The notes beneath the pieces were generated by a model. The model searched no databases. It was not told where the DNA came from and saw nothing but the letters and a program-made list of their open reading frames with translations. Positions 1-7,590 of a stretch of DNA of 64,000 nucleotides are shown piece by piece. The position numbers and the translations under genes were made by a program. The stretch is from contig DXDG01000014.1 of the NCBI GenBank assembly GCA_019115605.1, positions 124,001 to 188,000 on the forward strand. Reading direction: 5' to 3'. Every line of letters begins with the position of its first letter. Position 1 is the first letter of the stretch. This DNA is from Candidatus Alistipes faecigallinarum. GTDB lineage: Bacteria > Bacteroidota > Bacteroidia > Bacteroidales > Rikenellaceae.

Positions 1-1166
1 GCTACGCCGACCCCGTGCTGGAGATCCTCGAAGGGTCCTCCTGGACAAGCTACACGGGCGACTGGGCCCTCTACGCCGGCTACATCGGCGAGACGGGCGA
101 GACGACCGTCGAGCTGCGGATACGTACGGCCTCCGAACATATCGGCCCCGCGTCGCCCAAGTATTTCGACCAGATCTACTTCGCCGGGGCCGAGGAGGGG
201 ATGCTCCTCGAACTGGACAAGAGCTGCTCGCTCACGCCCCGCTTCCTCTCCGGGCCGGGATTCGGCGAACGGATCCGTTTTGCCGACGTCGCGCAGCACC
301 GCATCCGGCAGGTCGAGCTGCTCGAAGCCCTCGCGCAGATGTTCAACCTGCGCTTCTACACCGAGGAGGCGGCCAAAAGGGTCTGGATCGAGCCGGCCGA
401 CGACCTCTTCGGCGCGGGCCCCGAGACGGACTGGAGCGACCGCACGGACTTCTCGCAGGGGGTCGAGCGCCGCGACGGGGCCTTCGACATCCACGAGCGG
501 CGGACGTGGTGCTACCGGGAGGGTGACGGCGCCGTGGGCCGTTACGACGCCGAGAACGGCGGCACCTTCGGGGCCTGGAGCGCCGACTGCACCTCGACGG
601 CGGCCCTGCAGGGCGAGCAGACGCTCCGCAACCCGCTCTTCTACCCGACGATCGACTCCGTGGGCCACTACCTCAATGCCCCCTCGGCGCTGCTGCCCGA
701 GGTCGGCGACCGCGACGACCTGGAGGAGGACGGCACGAACTTCTCGCCGCGCATCGTCCGCTACGTCGGGATGCACCCCCTGCCCGAGGGCGAGCGGTGG
801 GGATACCCCGCGGACGAGGCCTCCTATCCGCTCGTGGCCTTCCACTTCGCGGGCGACGACGCGGCGGAGCCCTTCACGCTCTGCTTCGAGGACCGCGACA
901 GCGCACAGGGACTTCACCGCTACTACGACCGTCAGACGCGGCGCGAGGCGCTCCGCGAGCGCATCACCCTCACGCTGCGCATCGCCCCCGGGGAGTATGC
1001 CGCGCTCTTCGCACCCGGCACCGGAGGTCCCGACATCCGCTCGGTCTTCCGCATCGACACGGGCCGCGACGTGGTGAGGGCCCTGCTGCGGAGCGTGGGC
1101 AAATACGACCCGGCGCAGGGGCTGGCACGCTGTGAATTCGACCGGCTGGAGGAGGACGCCCTATGA
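1..1166 (+). CDS. Prophage tail/baseplate-type protein, 5' end outside the window
   Basis: The reading frame is open to the first base of the window, so the true start lies upstream; the first possible internal start is GTG at 15 (383 residues from there). I do not recognise a named family with certainty. A segment about 90-130 residues in (ELLEALAQMFNLRFYTEE, then a VWIEP motif) resembles proteins near the tail and baseplate genes of Bacteroides prophages. There is no signal peptide or membrane segment. The stop overlaps the next start (ATGA at 1163-1166), so it is cotranscribed with the capsid genes that follow. Tail or virion function is inferred from context and remote resemblance. Confidence 0.5.
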   Translation, partial: YADPVLEILEGSSWTSYTGDWALYAGYIGETGETTVELRIRTASEHIGPASPKYFDQIYFAGAEEGMLLELDKSCSLTPRFLSGPGFGERIRFADVAQHRIRQVELLEALAQMFNLRFYTEEAAKRVWIEPADDLFGAGPETDWSDRTDFSQGVERRDGAFDIHERRTWCYREGDGAVGRYDAENGGTFGAWSADCTSTAALQGEQTLRNPLFYPTIDSVGHYLNAPSALLPEVGDRDDLEEDGTNFSPRIVRYVGMHPLPEGERWGYPADEASYPLVAFHFAGDDAAEPFTLCFEDRDSAQGLHRYYDRQTRREALRERITLTLRIAPGEYAALFAPGTGGPDIRSVFRIDTGRDVVRALLRSVGKYDPAQGLARCEFDRLEEDAL

Positions 1167-1423
1167 CACGCATCGATACGATACTGGCCGAGACCGTCCG
1201 CCGCGAGATCGAGGGGCTGACGGCCGCCCAGGCCGTGGAGCGCCTCCTGGAGCTGGGGGTTCTCTCGCGCCGCGGCTGCGAACAGCTGGCGATCCGGGAG
1301 GAGGTGCACCGCCTCGAACGGGAGGGCATGCGGCGCTGCGAGGCGATGCACGTCGTGTCGGATATCTTCTGCTGTTCCTACGAAAAGGTACGGACCGTTT
1401 TTTACAACACTTTCAAACACTGA
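1163..1423 (+). CDS. Small hypothetical prophage protein
   Basis: An 86-residue, charged, helix-rich protein whose start overlaps the stop of the previous gene by 4 bases and which ends 3 bases before the head protease. The C-terminal part (VSDIFCCSYEKVRTVFYN) could form a helix-turn-helix-like element, but no family is recognised. Its tight position between a tail-type gene and the capsid protease makes it part of the virion or late operon. Function is unknown. Confidence 0.6.
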   Translation: MTRIDTILAETVRREIEGLTAAQAVERLLELGVLSRRGCEQLAIREEVHRLEREGMRRCEAMHVVSDIFCCSYEKVRTVFYNTFKH

Positions 1424-1426
1424 ATC

Positions 1427-2299
1427 ATGAAATCGGAAATCCAAATCAAAGACAAGGCCGACAGCTGCACGATCGAGATCGAAGGGACGATCGGCGTTCC
1501 CGAGGAGTGGCAGTTCGAGGAGCCGGATGCCCGGGTGGCGACCTACGAGAAGTTCCGCGACGCGGTGCGCCGCATCTCGGAGATCGAGGCCCCGGAGGTG
1601 GTGGTCGAGATTCGCTCGACGGGCGGCGACGTGAACGACGCGCTGCTCATCCACGACGCCCTGCGCTCGCTCGGGGCCCGCATCACGACGCGCTGCTACG
1701 GCTATACGGCCTCGGCGGCGACGATCATCGCCCAGGCGGCCTCGGCGGGATGCCGCGAGATCTCGGCCAACGCCCTCTACCTGATCCACCGGGCGATGTG
1801 CTCGACCGAGGGCAACGCCGCGGAGCTTGAGGAGCGCCTCGAACTGCTCCGCCAGACCGATGCCCGCATCGCCGGGGTCTATGCCGCCCGCTCGGGACGC
1901 CCCGTCGAGGAGTTCGAGCGCCTGATGGCCGAAAACCACGGCAACGGCCGCTGGCTCTCGCCCGCGGAGGCCGTGATCGCCGGACTGGCCGACCGGGTGA
2001 TCGAGGCGGCGGAGAGCCCGGCCCCGGGACTGGCGAAGAACCTCTCGCGCGGCTGGAACCGCCTGCTCGAAGGGCTCGGACTGCGCGCCGAAGAGGAGCT
2101 CCCCGAGGATCGCAACGTCCTGCACTTCGCCTCCGACGAGGCCGAGCTGCGCCGCCGCTCGATATCGGCGGCCGAGGCGGCCCGGGAGCGTGTGGCACCC
2201 ACGCGCACGGCGCCCTGCGAGGATCCCTCCTACGGTGAGGCGATGCGCACGGCCAACGAACGCGCCTACGCCGAGGATGCCAAGTGCTTCCACAGCTGA
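1427..2299 (+). CDS. ClpP-like prophage head maturation protease
   Basis: A 290-residue protein with the ClpP/crotonase fold typical of phage prohead proteases of the S14/S49 type. The core runs over about residues 40-190: an STGGDVNDALLIHDAL oxyanion-type segment, the nucleophile region YTASAATIIAQAA with the serine in the usual alpha-helical turn, and the histidine in LIHRAM. The rest, to about residue 290, is charged and low in predicted structure, as expected for a region acting as scaffold or tether. It lies directly before the major capsid gene, the standard position. It should process capsid precursors during head assembly. Confidence 0.85.
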   Translation: MKSEIQIKDKADSCTIEIEGTIGVPEEWQFEEPDARVATYEKFRDAVRRISEIEAPEVVVEIRSTGGDVNDALLIHDALRSLGARITTRCYGYTASAATIIAQAASAGCREISANALYLIHRAMCSTEGNAAELEERLELLRQTDARIAGVYAARSGRPVEEFERLMAENHGNGRWLSPAEAVIAGLADRVIEAAESPAPGLAKNLSRGWNRLLEGLGLRAEEELPEDRNVLHFASDEAELRRRSISAAEAARERVAPTRTAPCEDPSYGEAMRTANERAYAEDAKCFHS

Positions 2300-2306
2300 C
2301 AAAAAA

Positions 2307-2331
2307 GCCGCCCGGGAGGCTCCCGGACGGC
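2307..2331 (+). promoter_or_regulatory. Stem-loop in the leader of the capsid gene
   Basis: An 11-bp stem with one mismatch and a 3-base loop (GCCGCCCGGGA / TCCCGGACGGC) sits between the protease stop and the capsid start. No T-run follows, so it is not a simple terminator in the plus direction. An A-rich stretch (about 2340-2375) between hairpin and ATG is typical of strongly translated Bacteroidota genes. It may stabilise or process the capsid mRNA. Confidence 0.4.
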
Positions 2332-2375
2332 GAAACCGACAAAATCCACAAATCTCTCAAAAAACTTTCACAACC

Positions 2376-3353
2376 ATGATTTACCTTGAAAATGCCAAGC
2401 AGTACACCGGCGCGGATCTCGAGAATGTCTTCTTTCGTCCGATGCTGACCGGCGTGTCGGCCCAGGATCTGGGCGTGCGCGTCCTCTACAACATGCCCAC
2501 GCCCACGCACGTCCAGCTGTGGGACGGCCAGCGCAACATCCTCCAGAAATACACGGCGGCCGGCTGGTCGGGCGGCGATGCGGCCACGAAGATCGAGCGC
2601 GAGATCGACCTCAAGCGCGTGAAGGCCGAGATGGGCTTCTCGGCGGCCGACTACTTCTCGATGGTCTACGAGAAGATCTCGGCGATCACCAACGTCCACA
2701 TGGACGACCTCTCGGGCACCGACCTCGAAAAGGCCGAGACGGCCCTCTTCCGCCAGGCGCTGGCCGAGAACCTGCGCGCGACGATGTGGGTGGGCGACAC
2801 CTCCGCCGGCACGGGCTACAACACCTTCGACGGCTTCCTGAAGCTCATCACCGCCAAGGTAACCTCCGAGGAGATCTACAACGAGACCTACGCGGATGCC
2901 GACCTGACCTCGCCCGAGAAGGTCGTCGAGCTCTTCGACGGTCTGTGGACTCAGGCCTCGACCCGCACGCAGGACCTCAAGGCCGACGGACAGCTCGCCT
3001 ACTTCGTAACCTCGGACATCTGCCACCTCTACGAGAAGTACCTCGACACGAAGGGTGCCGACGCGGCCTATGTCGATGCGGTGAGCGGCCGCAAGACGCT
3101 CGCCTACCACGGCATCCCGATCATCGACGTGCGCCTGGGCAGCTACCTGACCGGAACCTCGTTCCACAAGTCGTTCTGCATGCTCACGGACCGTCGCAAC
3201 CTCGTGCTGGCGGTCAATACGGCCGACATGCCCGGCAACGAGGTGCGCATGTGGTACAACCCCGACGAGATGGAGAACCGCCAGCGTGCGGTCTTCATGG
3301 CCGGCTGCGGCATCCTCGACGAGAGCCTGATCACCTACTTCTACAAACAGTAA
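2376..3353 (+). CDS. Prophage major capsid protein (HK97-fold type)
   Basis: A 325-residue protein. The frame is open upstream to 2190, but that start would lie inside the protease gene; the ATG at 2376 follows an A-rich leader and gives a natural N-terminus (MIYLENAKQYTGADLENVFF). The pattern is that of Bacteroidota prophage capsid proteins: an N-terminal arm, a central domain with SDICHLYEKYLDTKG, a conserved YHGIPIIDVR segment, and a C-terminal domain with a run of beta strands ending FMAGCGILDESLITYFYK. It follows the protease and precedes the portal gene. The HK97 fold is inferred from size, motif order and neighbours. Confidence 0.8.
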   Translation: MIYLENAKQYTGADLENVFFRPMLTGVSAQDLGVRVLYNMPTPTHVQLWDGQRNILQKYTAAGWSGGDAATKIEREIDLKRVKAEMGFSAADYFSMVYEKISAITNVHMDDLSGTDLEKAETALFRQALAENLRATMWVGDTSAGTGYNTFDGFLKLITAKVTSEEIYNETYADADLTSPEKVVELFDGLWTQASTRTQDLKADGQLAYFVTSDICHLYEKYLDTKGADAAYVDAVSGRKTLAYHGIPIIDVRLGSYLTGTSFHKSFCMLTDRRNLVLAVNTADMPGNEVRMWYNPDEMENRQRAVFMAGCGILDESLITYFYKQ

Positions 3354-3414
3354 ACCGCCTTCGGGACCGCCCGCACCCGCGTGGCGGGCGGCCCCCGGCA
3401 AGAGAATCCGCGAT

Positions 3415-4641
3415 ATGGACAAAGCGAAAAAATTCAGACCGGCGATCGGCGTCGCCAACCGTACGGATCCCTACATCTCGTTCGGGACGACGCGCGTCGA
3501 GAGCGACGCCTTTTGGCGGTGGGGCGACGACAACCTCTTTCCGATGGCGCTGGCCCTGATGGCGCGCCGCTCGACGACCCACCGCCGGATCATCAACGAC
3601 AAGGCCGACTACATCTCCGGCAAGGGCTTCACCTGCGACGGGGAGCACGAACCGCAGCTCGCGGCCTTCATCCGCCGCGTGAACGGCCAGGGCGAGAGCC
3701 TCCGGCAGCTGCTCAGCAAGCTGGCCTTCGACAAGGCCCTCTTCGGCAACGCCTTCCTCGAGGCGGTTACCGACCCCGGGCACACCTTTCTCGCCCTCTA
3801 CCATCAGGACGCCACGCGCTGCCGCGTGGCCCGCGACTCGCAGCACATCCTGCTGCACCACGACTGGAGCGCCTTCCGCGCCGAGGAGGCCCGCACGCTG
3901 CCCCTCTACCCGCTCTTCGAGGAGCAGGCCGACGGCACGCTCCGCACGATGATCCACTACAAGGACTACGAACCCGCCTTCGAGCACTACGGCGTGCCGC
4001 CCTACATCGCCGGACTGAACGTCTCGGCCATCGCCTACAAGACCGACCGGTGGAACATCTCGCGCCTGGACAACTCGTTCCAGCTGTCGGGCGTCATGAT
4101 GCTCGACTCCTCGGCGGGCAACGAGGCCGACGCCGAGCGCATCGTGCGGCTGGCCGAGCGGAAGTTCGCCGGGAACCCCGGGCAGGTGATGTTCGTGATC
4201 CGCGAAGGGGGCGACGACGACAATTCGCGCTTCATTCCCATCGCCTCGCAGAACGAGGGCGACTGGGAGGCGCTGCACGAGCAGGCCACCGCCGACATCG
4301 TCGTGGCGCACTCGTGGTTCCGGACCCTGAGCGGCCTGGACTACAGCTCGGGATTCAGCGCCGAGCGCATCCTCCACGAATACGAGGTGGCGCTCAACAC
4401 GGTGATCCTCGCCGAGCAGGCCGAACTCACGGAGCCCATCCGCCGGGTGATCTCCGAGCTGCTGGGCTTCGACACCTCGTCGCTGGAGATCGTCAACCGC
4501 CCGCCGACCCGTTCGAAACCCATCTACATGAAGGTCTGGGAGGCCCGCAAGGCCGACGGCCTCGATTACGATCCCGAGGACCCGCGGCAGCAGGCCTTCC
4601 TCTCGGAGATCTCGAAATACAACATCACAAGCATCGGCTGA
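3415..4641 (+). CDS. Phage portal protein
   Basis: A 408-residue protein resembling the phage_portal family of dodecameric portals through which DNA enters and leaves the head. Visible features are an N-terminal region with ALMARRSTTHRRIINDKADY, a FDKALFGNAFLE core segment, a central YKDYEP.....YGVPPYIAG segment and a C-terminal SGLDYSSGFSAERILHEYEVALN segment typical of portal stem and wing regions. It starts 61 bases after the capsid stop. A portal lying after the capsid gene is the reverse of the usual order. A short T-tailed hairpin follows it. Confidence 0.8.
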   Translation: MDKAKKFRPAIGVANRTDPYISFGTTRVESDAFWRWGDDNLFPMALALMARRSTTHRRIINDKADYISGKGFTCDGEHEPQLAAFIRRVNGQGESLRQLLSKLAFDKALFGNAFLEAVTDPGHTFLALYHQDATRCRVARDSQHILLHHDWSAFRAEEARTLPLYPLFEEQADGTLRTMIHYKDYEPAFEHYGVPPYIAGLNVSAIAYKTDRWNISRLDNSFQLSGVMMLDSSAGNEADAERIVRLAERKFAGNPGQVMFVIREGGDDDNSRFIPIASQNEGDWEALHEQATADIVVAHSWFRTLSGLDYSSGFSAERILHEYEVALNTVILAEQAELTEPIRRVISELLGFDTSSLEIVNRPPTRSKPIYMKVWEARKADGLDYDPEDPRQQAFLSEISKYNITSIG

Positions 4642-4733
4642 CGTCGTCCCGGATGCGCCCTTCGCGGTGGGGTCTGACCCTCCGTCGCCGGCACGGCGGA
4701 TCCACCCCTCCGGGGTCGTTGGCAACACGTCCG

Positions 4734-4756
4734 AAGCGTCGGCCGACGCTTTTTTT
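4734..4756 (+). terminator. Intrinsic terminator after the portal gene
   Basis: AAGCGTC, a GGCC loop and GACGCTT are followed by a run of T, a compact Rho-independent terminator in the 135-base gap between the portal gene and the next prophage gene. It would separate the capsid transcript from the connector/lysis genes, unless read through. The rest of the gap holds GC-rich sequence with nothing recognised. Confidence 0.65.
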
Positions 4757-4776
4757 CACGAAATCCTCTTCAGAAC

Positions 4777-5250
4777 ATGAATACCCTGATCACCCCCGCC
4801 GAGGCCCTGCGCCTCGCCTTCCGGGAGGGCGAAACGCTGCCTCCCGGAATCATCGCGGAGGCCGACATTGCCGCCGCGGAGCACCGCTACCTCGTTCCGG
4901 TCCTCGGGCAGGAGCTGTACGCGCAGCTGCTCGGGGGCGCCTACGGGGAGTTCCGCGAGGCGTACCTCGCGGCTCCCGCGGCACTCTGCGTACGGCTGCT
5001 GCTCCAGCCCCGGCTGGATATCCTCACGGGAGCCTGCGGCACGACGGCACCCCGCTCGTCGTGGAGCGAACCGGCCGACGAGGAGGCCCTGCGCCGCCTG
5101 CGGCGCGCCCTCCGCACCGAGATCCGGGCGCTCCTGCGCCGGGCTACGGACTATCTCGACACGCACCGCGAGGAGTTCCCCGAATACGATCCCGCGAAAA
5201 ACATCCTCAAACGCTGCTCGACCGATGGAGGTTTTGTACAGACTCTTTAG
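4777..5250 (+). CDS. DUF6712-like phage head-tail connector candidate
   Basis: A 157-residue, helix-rich protein. The pattern AEADIAAAEHRYLVPVLGQELYAQLL followed by helices resembles the DUF6712/gp6-like proteins found next to portal and capsid genes in Bacteroidota prophages, which are thought to form the head completion ring. The link to DUF6712 is from pattern memory, not a search. It overlaps the next gene by 26 bases in another frame, so translation is probably coupled. Confidence 0.55.
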   Translation: MNTLITPAEALRLAFREGETLPPGIIAEADIAAAEHRYLVPVLGQELYAQLLGGAYGEFREAYLAAPAALCVRLLLQPRLDILTGACGTTAPRSSWSEPADEEALRRLRRALRTEIRALLRRATDYLDTHREEFPEYDPAKNILKRCSTDGGFVQTL

Positions 5251-5647
5251 CGGCACGGTCCTGGGGCTGCTGGCACTCTTCGCGCCGATCGGGCCGCTGG
5301 TGGCCACGGCCATGGTCTTCATCACCGTGGACTTCCTCTCGGGCGTGGCGGCCGACCGCGCCGCGGCGCGCCGCGAGGGGCGCCGCTGGTACTTCGAGAG
5401 CCGCGAGGCGTGGCGCACGGTCCTCAAGCTGGCGCTCACCGTAACGGCGATCGCCATGGCGTGGCTCATCGACTGCTGCGTGCTCGACTTCATGGAGCTG
5501 CACCTCGCCCGCCTCTTCACGGGCTTCACCTGCGGCGTGGAGCTGTGGTCGTTCCTCGAGAACGCCGCGCAGCTCTCGGATGCCCCGCTCTTCCGCTGGC
5601 TGCGCCGCTACGTTCACCGCCGGATCCGAAAGGAGGTGGAGCCATGA
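5225..5647 (+). CDS. Phage holin-like membrane protein
   Basis: A 140-residue protein when started at the ATG at 5225; the frame is open further upstream but would then lie inside the connector gene. Three hydrophobic segments are visible (about residues 9-40, 61-85 and 88-110), with the FITVDFLSGVAADRAAARREG loop typical of toxin-secretion/phage-lysis holins (Phage_holin_4_1). It should permeabilise the inner membrane to release the lysozyme. Its stop overlaps the start of the lysozyme-like gene by 4 bases. Confidence 0.75.
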   Translation: MEVLYRLFSGTVLGLLALFAPIGPLVATAMVFITVDFLSGVAADRAAARREGRRWYFESREAWRTVLKLALTVTAIAMAWLIDCCVLDFMELHLARLFTGFTCGVELWSFLENAAQLSDAPLFRWLRRYVHRRIRKEVEP

Positions 5648-6045
5648 GCCGTGGCCTGGAGAACTGCAACCCGGGCAACATCCGCCTCTCGCGGGTCCGT
5701 TACCAGGGGGAGGTGCGCCCGTCGCGCGACCCGGAGTTCCGGCAGTTCGAATCGCTGGCCTGGGGCTACCGCGCCATCTTCGTGCTGCTGGACACCTACC
5801 GCCGCCGCTACGGCCTCGACACGCTGCGGGGCATGCTCTCGCGCTGGGCCCCGCCCTCGGAGAATCGCACCGACGCCTACATCTGCGCCGTGGCCGGCGA
5901 TACGGGACTCGACCCCGACGAGCGGCTCGACACGCGCGACCGGCGGACGATGGTCCCCGTCGCGGCCTCGATTTCGCGCGTGGAGAACGGCGTGAAGGCC
6001 GACCGCGAGGAGGTCGAGCGCGGCTGGGAACTCTTTGTGCGGTAG
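5644..6045 (+). CDS. Lysozyme-like 'structural protein P5'-type endolysin
   Basis: A 133-residue protein starting at the ATG that overlaps the holin stop. The NPGNIR motif near the start, the FRQFESLAWGYRAIFVLLDTY block and the RWAPPSENRTDAYI block are those of small phage proteins often named 'structural protein P5', widely placed beside holins and thought to be murein-degrading. A classical catalytic glutamate cannot be assigned with certainty. Its place directly after the holin supports a lysis role. It is the last prophage gene; no integrase or attachment site is visible beyond it. Confidence 0.65.
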   Translation: MSRGLENCNPGNIRLSRVRYQGEVRPSRDPEFRQFESLAWGYRAIFVLLDTYRRRYGLDTLRGMLSRWAPPSENRTDAYICAVAGDTGLDPDERLDTRDRRTMVPVAASISRVENGVKADREEVERGWELFVR

Positions 6046-6072
6046 GCGGCTGCCTTTTCGGGACGAAATTCG

Positions 6073-6080
6073 TATCTTTG
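6073..6080 (+). promoter_or_regulatory. Bacteroidota -7 box before the comEC-like gene
   Basis: TATCTTTG matches the TAnnTTTG -7 element and ends 28 bases before the start at 6109. No convincing TTTG lies at the expected -33 position (only TTTT at 6055-6058, with a short spacer). It marks the return from prophage to chromosomal transcription. Confidence 0.5.
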
Positions 6081-6108
6081 TCCGCAGAACAGATCCGCGT
6101 CCGCCGCC

Positions 6109-7590
6109 ATGTTTTCGATCGAGCAGCTGCTCCGACGCCTCGAGTGCATGCCGATGCTGAAGCTCCTTGTGCCCTTCGCCGCCGGCATCCTCCTGGCCGA
6201 ACGTTTCACGTTGCCCCTGTGGTTTACCGCAGGGGCTTTCGTGCTGTGCGGCGTCGTGGCCCTGCTACTGCGGGCCGCCCCGGCACTGGTGGGGATGCTC
6301 TGCGCGGCGGGTTTCGGCACGGCGCAGCTGCACGAACGGCCCGTTGCGGTGCCGCGCGGCGTGGCGACCCTCTGGGAGATCGTCGTGGAGGAGGCGCCCG
6401 CCGACCGGGGCCGCCATACGGTCGCCGATGCCCGGGTGCGGCTGTGGCGCGACCCCGCCTCGGGCCGTTGGCACGCCGTGCGCGAACGGGTGCGTCTCTA
6501 TGCCGATTCGGCGCTGCATCTCTCCGGCGGCGAGCGCCTCGTATGCCGCGCCACGCTCCGCGACTTCCGGGGCGGTGCGGAGAGCTACCGCCGCCTGATG
6601 CACCGCCGCGGCTACGCCGGGACGATGTGGGCAGGCCGTCAGAACCTGCTTGAGGAGCTGCCGCCGCAGGCCCCCGGGATCCATCTCCGGGCCGTCGCGT
6701 CGCTCGGGCGCCTGCCCCTTTCGGACGACGCCTCGGCCGTGGTGCGCGCCATGACGGCCGGCGACCGCAGCGGCATCACGCCGGAGCTGCGCGAGGCCTA
6801 TTCGCGCAGCGGATTTTCGCACCTGCTGGCCGTCTCGGGCCTCCACACGGGCATCGTCTTCGCGCTGGTGAACCTGCTGCTGGGGTGGCTGCCCCTGCTG
6901 CGGCGGGGCCATCTGCTGCGCAACGTCGCGGTGGTCGCGGCGGTGTGGTGCTTCGTCGCCGCGGCCGGGTTCCCGCCCAGCGCCGTGCGGGCCGCCGTCA
7001 TGTGCACGCTGCTGCAGACGGCCCTCGCCTCGGCCTCGGAGTATGTCGCCATGAATGCCCTGGCCGCGGCGGCCTTCGGCATGCTCCTCTGGAACCCCGC
7101 CTGGATCGGCGACATCAGCTTCAGCCTCTCGTTCCTCGCCGTGGCGGGGATCCTCGTGTGGGGCGTGCCCCTCTGCCGGCGGCTGCGCGGCCGGAACCGG
7201 GTGGTGCGCCTGGTCGGGGAGGCCTACCTGATCGGCCTTGCGGCGACGCTGGCCACGGCGCCCCTCGTGGCCCATACCTTCTCGCTGGTGCCGCTCGTCG
7301 GCGTGCTGGTGAACCCCGTGGCAATCCTGCTGGCGACGGTCGTCGTCTTCGGCGGGGCGCTGTGGCTGCTCCTCCCGTCGACGTGGCTGGCGCCCGTGGT
7401 GGCTTTTCCGGTCGGTGCCGCGGCCGAGGGGATCAACTTCCTGGCCCGCCGGGTGGCCGCGATGCCCCGGGGTGCCGTCGAGACGACGCTCGGCGAGGGG
7501 TGGACGGCGGCCCTCTATGCGGCCTATGTGCTGCTGACGCTCCTTGCATGGAGCTACAAACCGAAAAAAAGGCTATTTTTGTCCCGATGA
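6109..7590 (+). CDS. ComEC/Rec2-family membrane channel protein
   Basis: A 493-residue, multi-spanning membrane protein. An N-terminal DUF4131-like region (two membrane segments, then an OB-like domain to about residue 190) is followed by the Competence domain, recognisable from YSRSGFSHLLAVSGLHTGI at about 227-245 and the AAGFPPSAVRAAVM segment. Family members carry single-stranded DNA across the inner membrane during uptake. The C-terminal metallo-beta-lactamase domain found in many ComEC proteins is absent, as in shorter forms. Its stop overlaps the start of the methyltransferase (ATGA). Confidence 0.85.
   Translation: MFSIEQLLRRLECMPMLKLLVPFAAGILLAERFTLPLWFTAGAFVLCGVVALLLRAAPALVGMLCAAGFGTAQLHERPVAVPRGVATLWEIVVEEAPADRGRHTVADARVRLWRDPASGRWHAVRERVRLYADSALHLSGGERLVCRATLRDFRGGAESYRRLMHRRGYAGTMWAGRQNLLEELPPQAPGIHLRAVASLGRLPLSDDASAVVRAMTAGDRSGITPELREAYSRSGFSHLLAVSGLHTGIVFALVNLLLGWLPLLRRGHLLRNVAVVAAVWCFVAAAGFPPSAVRAAVMCTLLQTALASASEYVAMNALAAAAFGMLLWNPAWIGDISFSLSFLAVAGILVWGVPLCRRLRGRNRVVRLVGEAYLIGLAATLATAPLVAHTFSLVPLVGVLVNPVAILLATVVVFGGALWLLLPSTWLAPVVAFPVGAAAEGINFLARRVAAMPRGAVETTLGEGWTAALYAAYVLLTLLAWSYKPKKRLFLSR
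7574..7581 (+). promoter_or_regulatory. -7 box only 5 bases before a start codon
   Basis: TATTTTTG fits the TAnnTTTG element and lies within the end of comEC, 5 bases before the methyltransferase ATG at 7587. No good -33 element is at the normal spacing. If active it would give an almost leaderless transcript. Confidence 0.35.

Noticed and set aside
2190..2375. Longer N-terminus for the major capsid protein
   Set aside because: The extension lies inside the protease gene and the hairpin; the ATG at 2376 has an A-rich leader and gives the family-like N-terminus.
3367..3391. Terminator after the capsid gene
   Set aside because: CCGCCCGC/GCGGGCGG can pair, but no T-run follows and the portal gene starts soon after.
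6046..6108. Right attachment site of the prophage
   Set aside because: No tRNA, direct repeat or integrase is visible at the junction, and the left end is outside the window, so no repeat could be matched.
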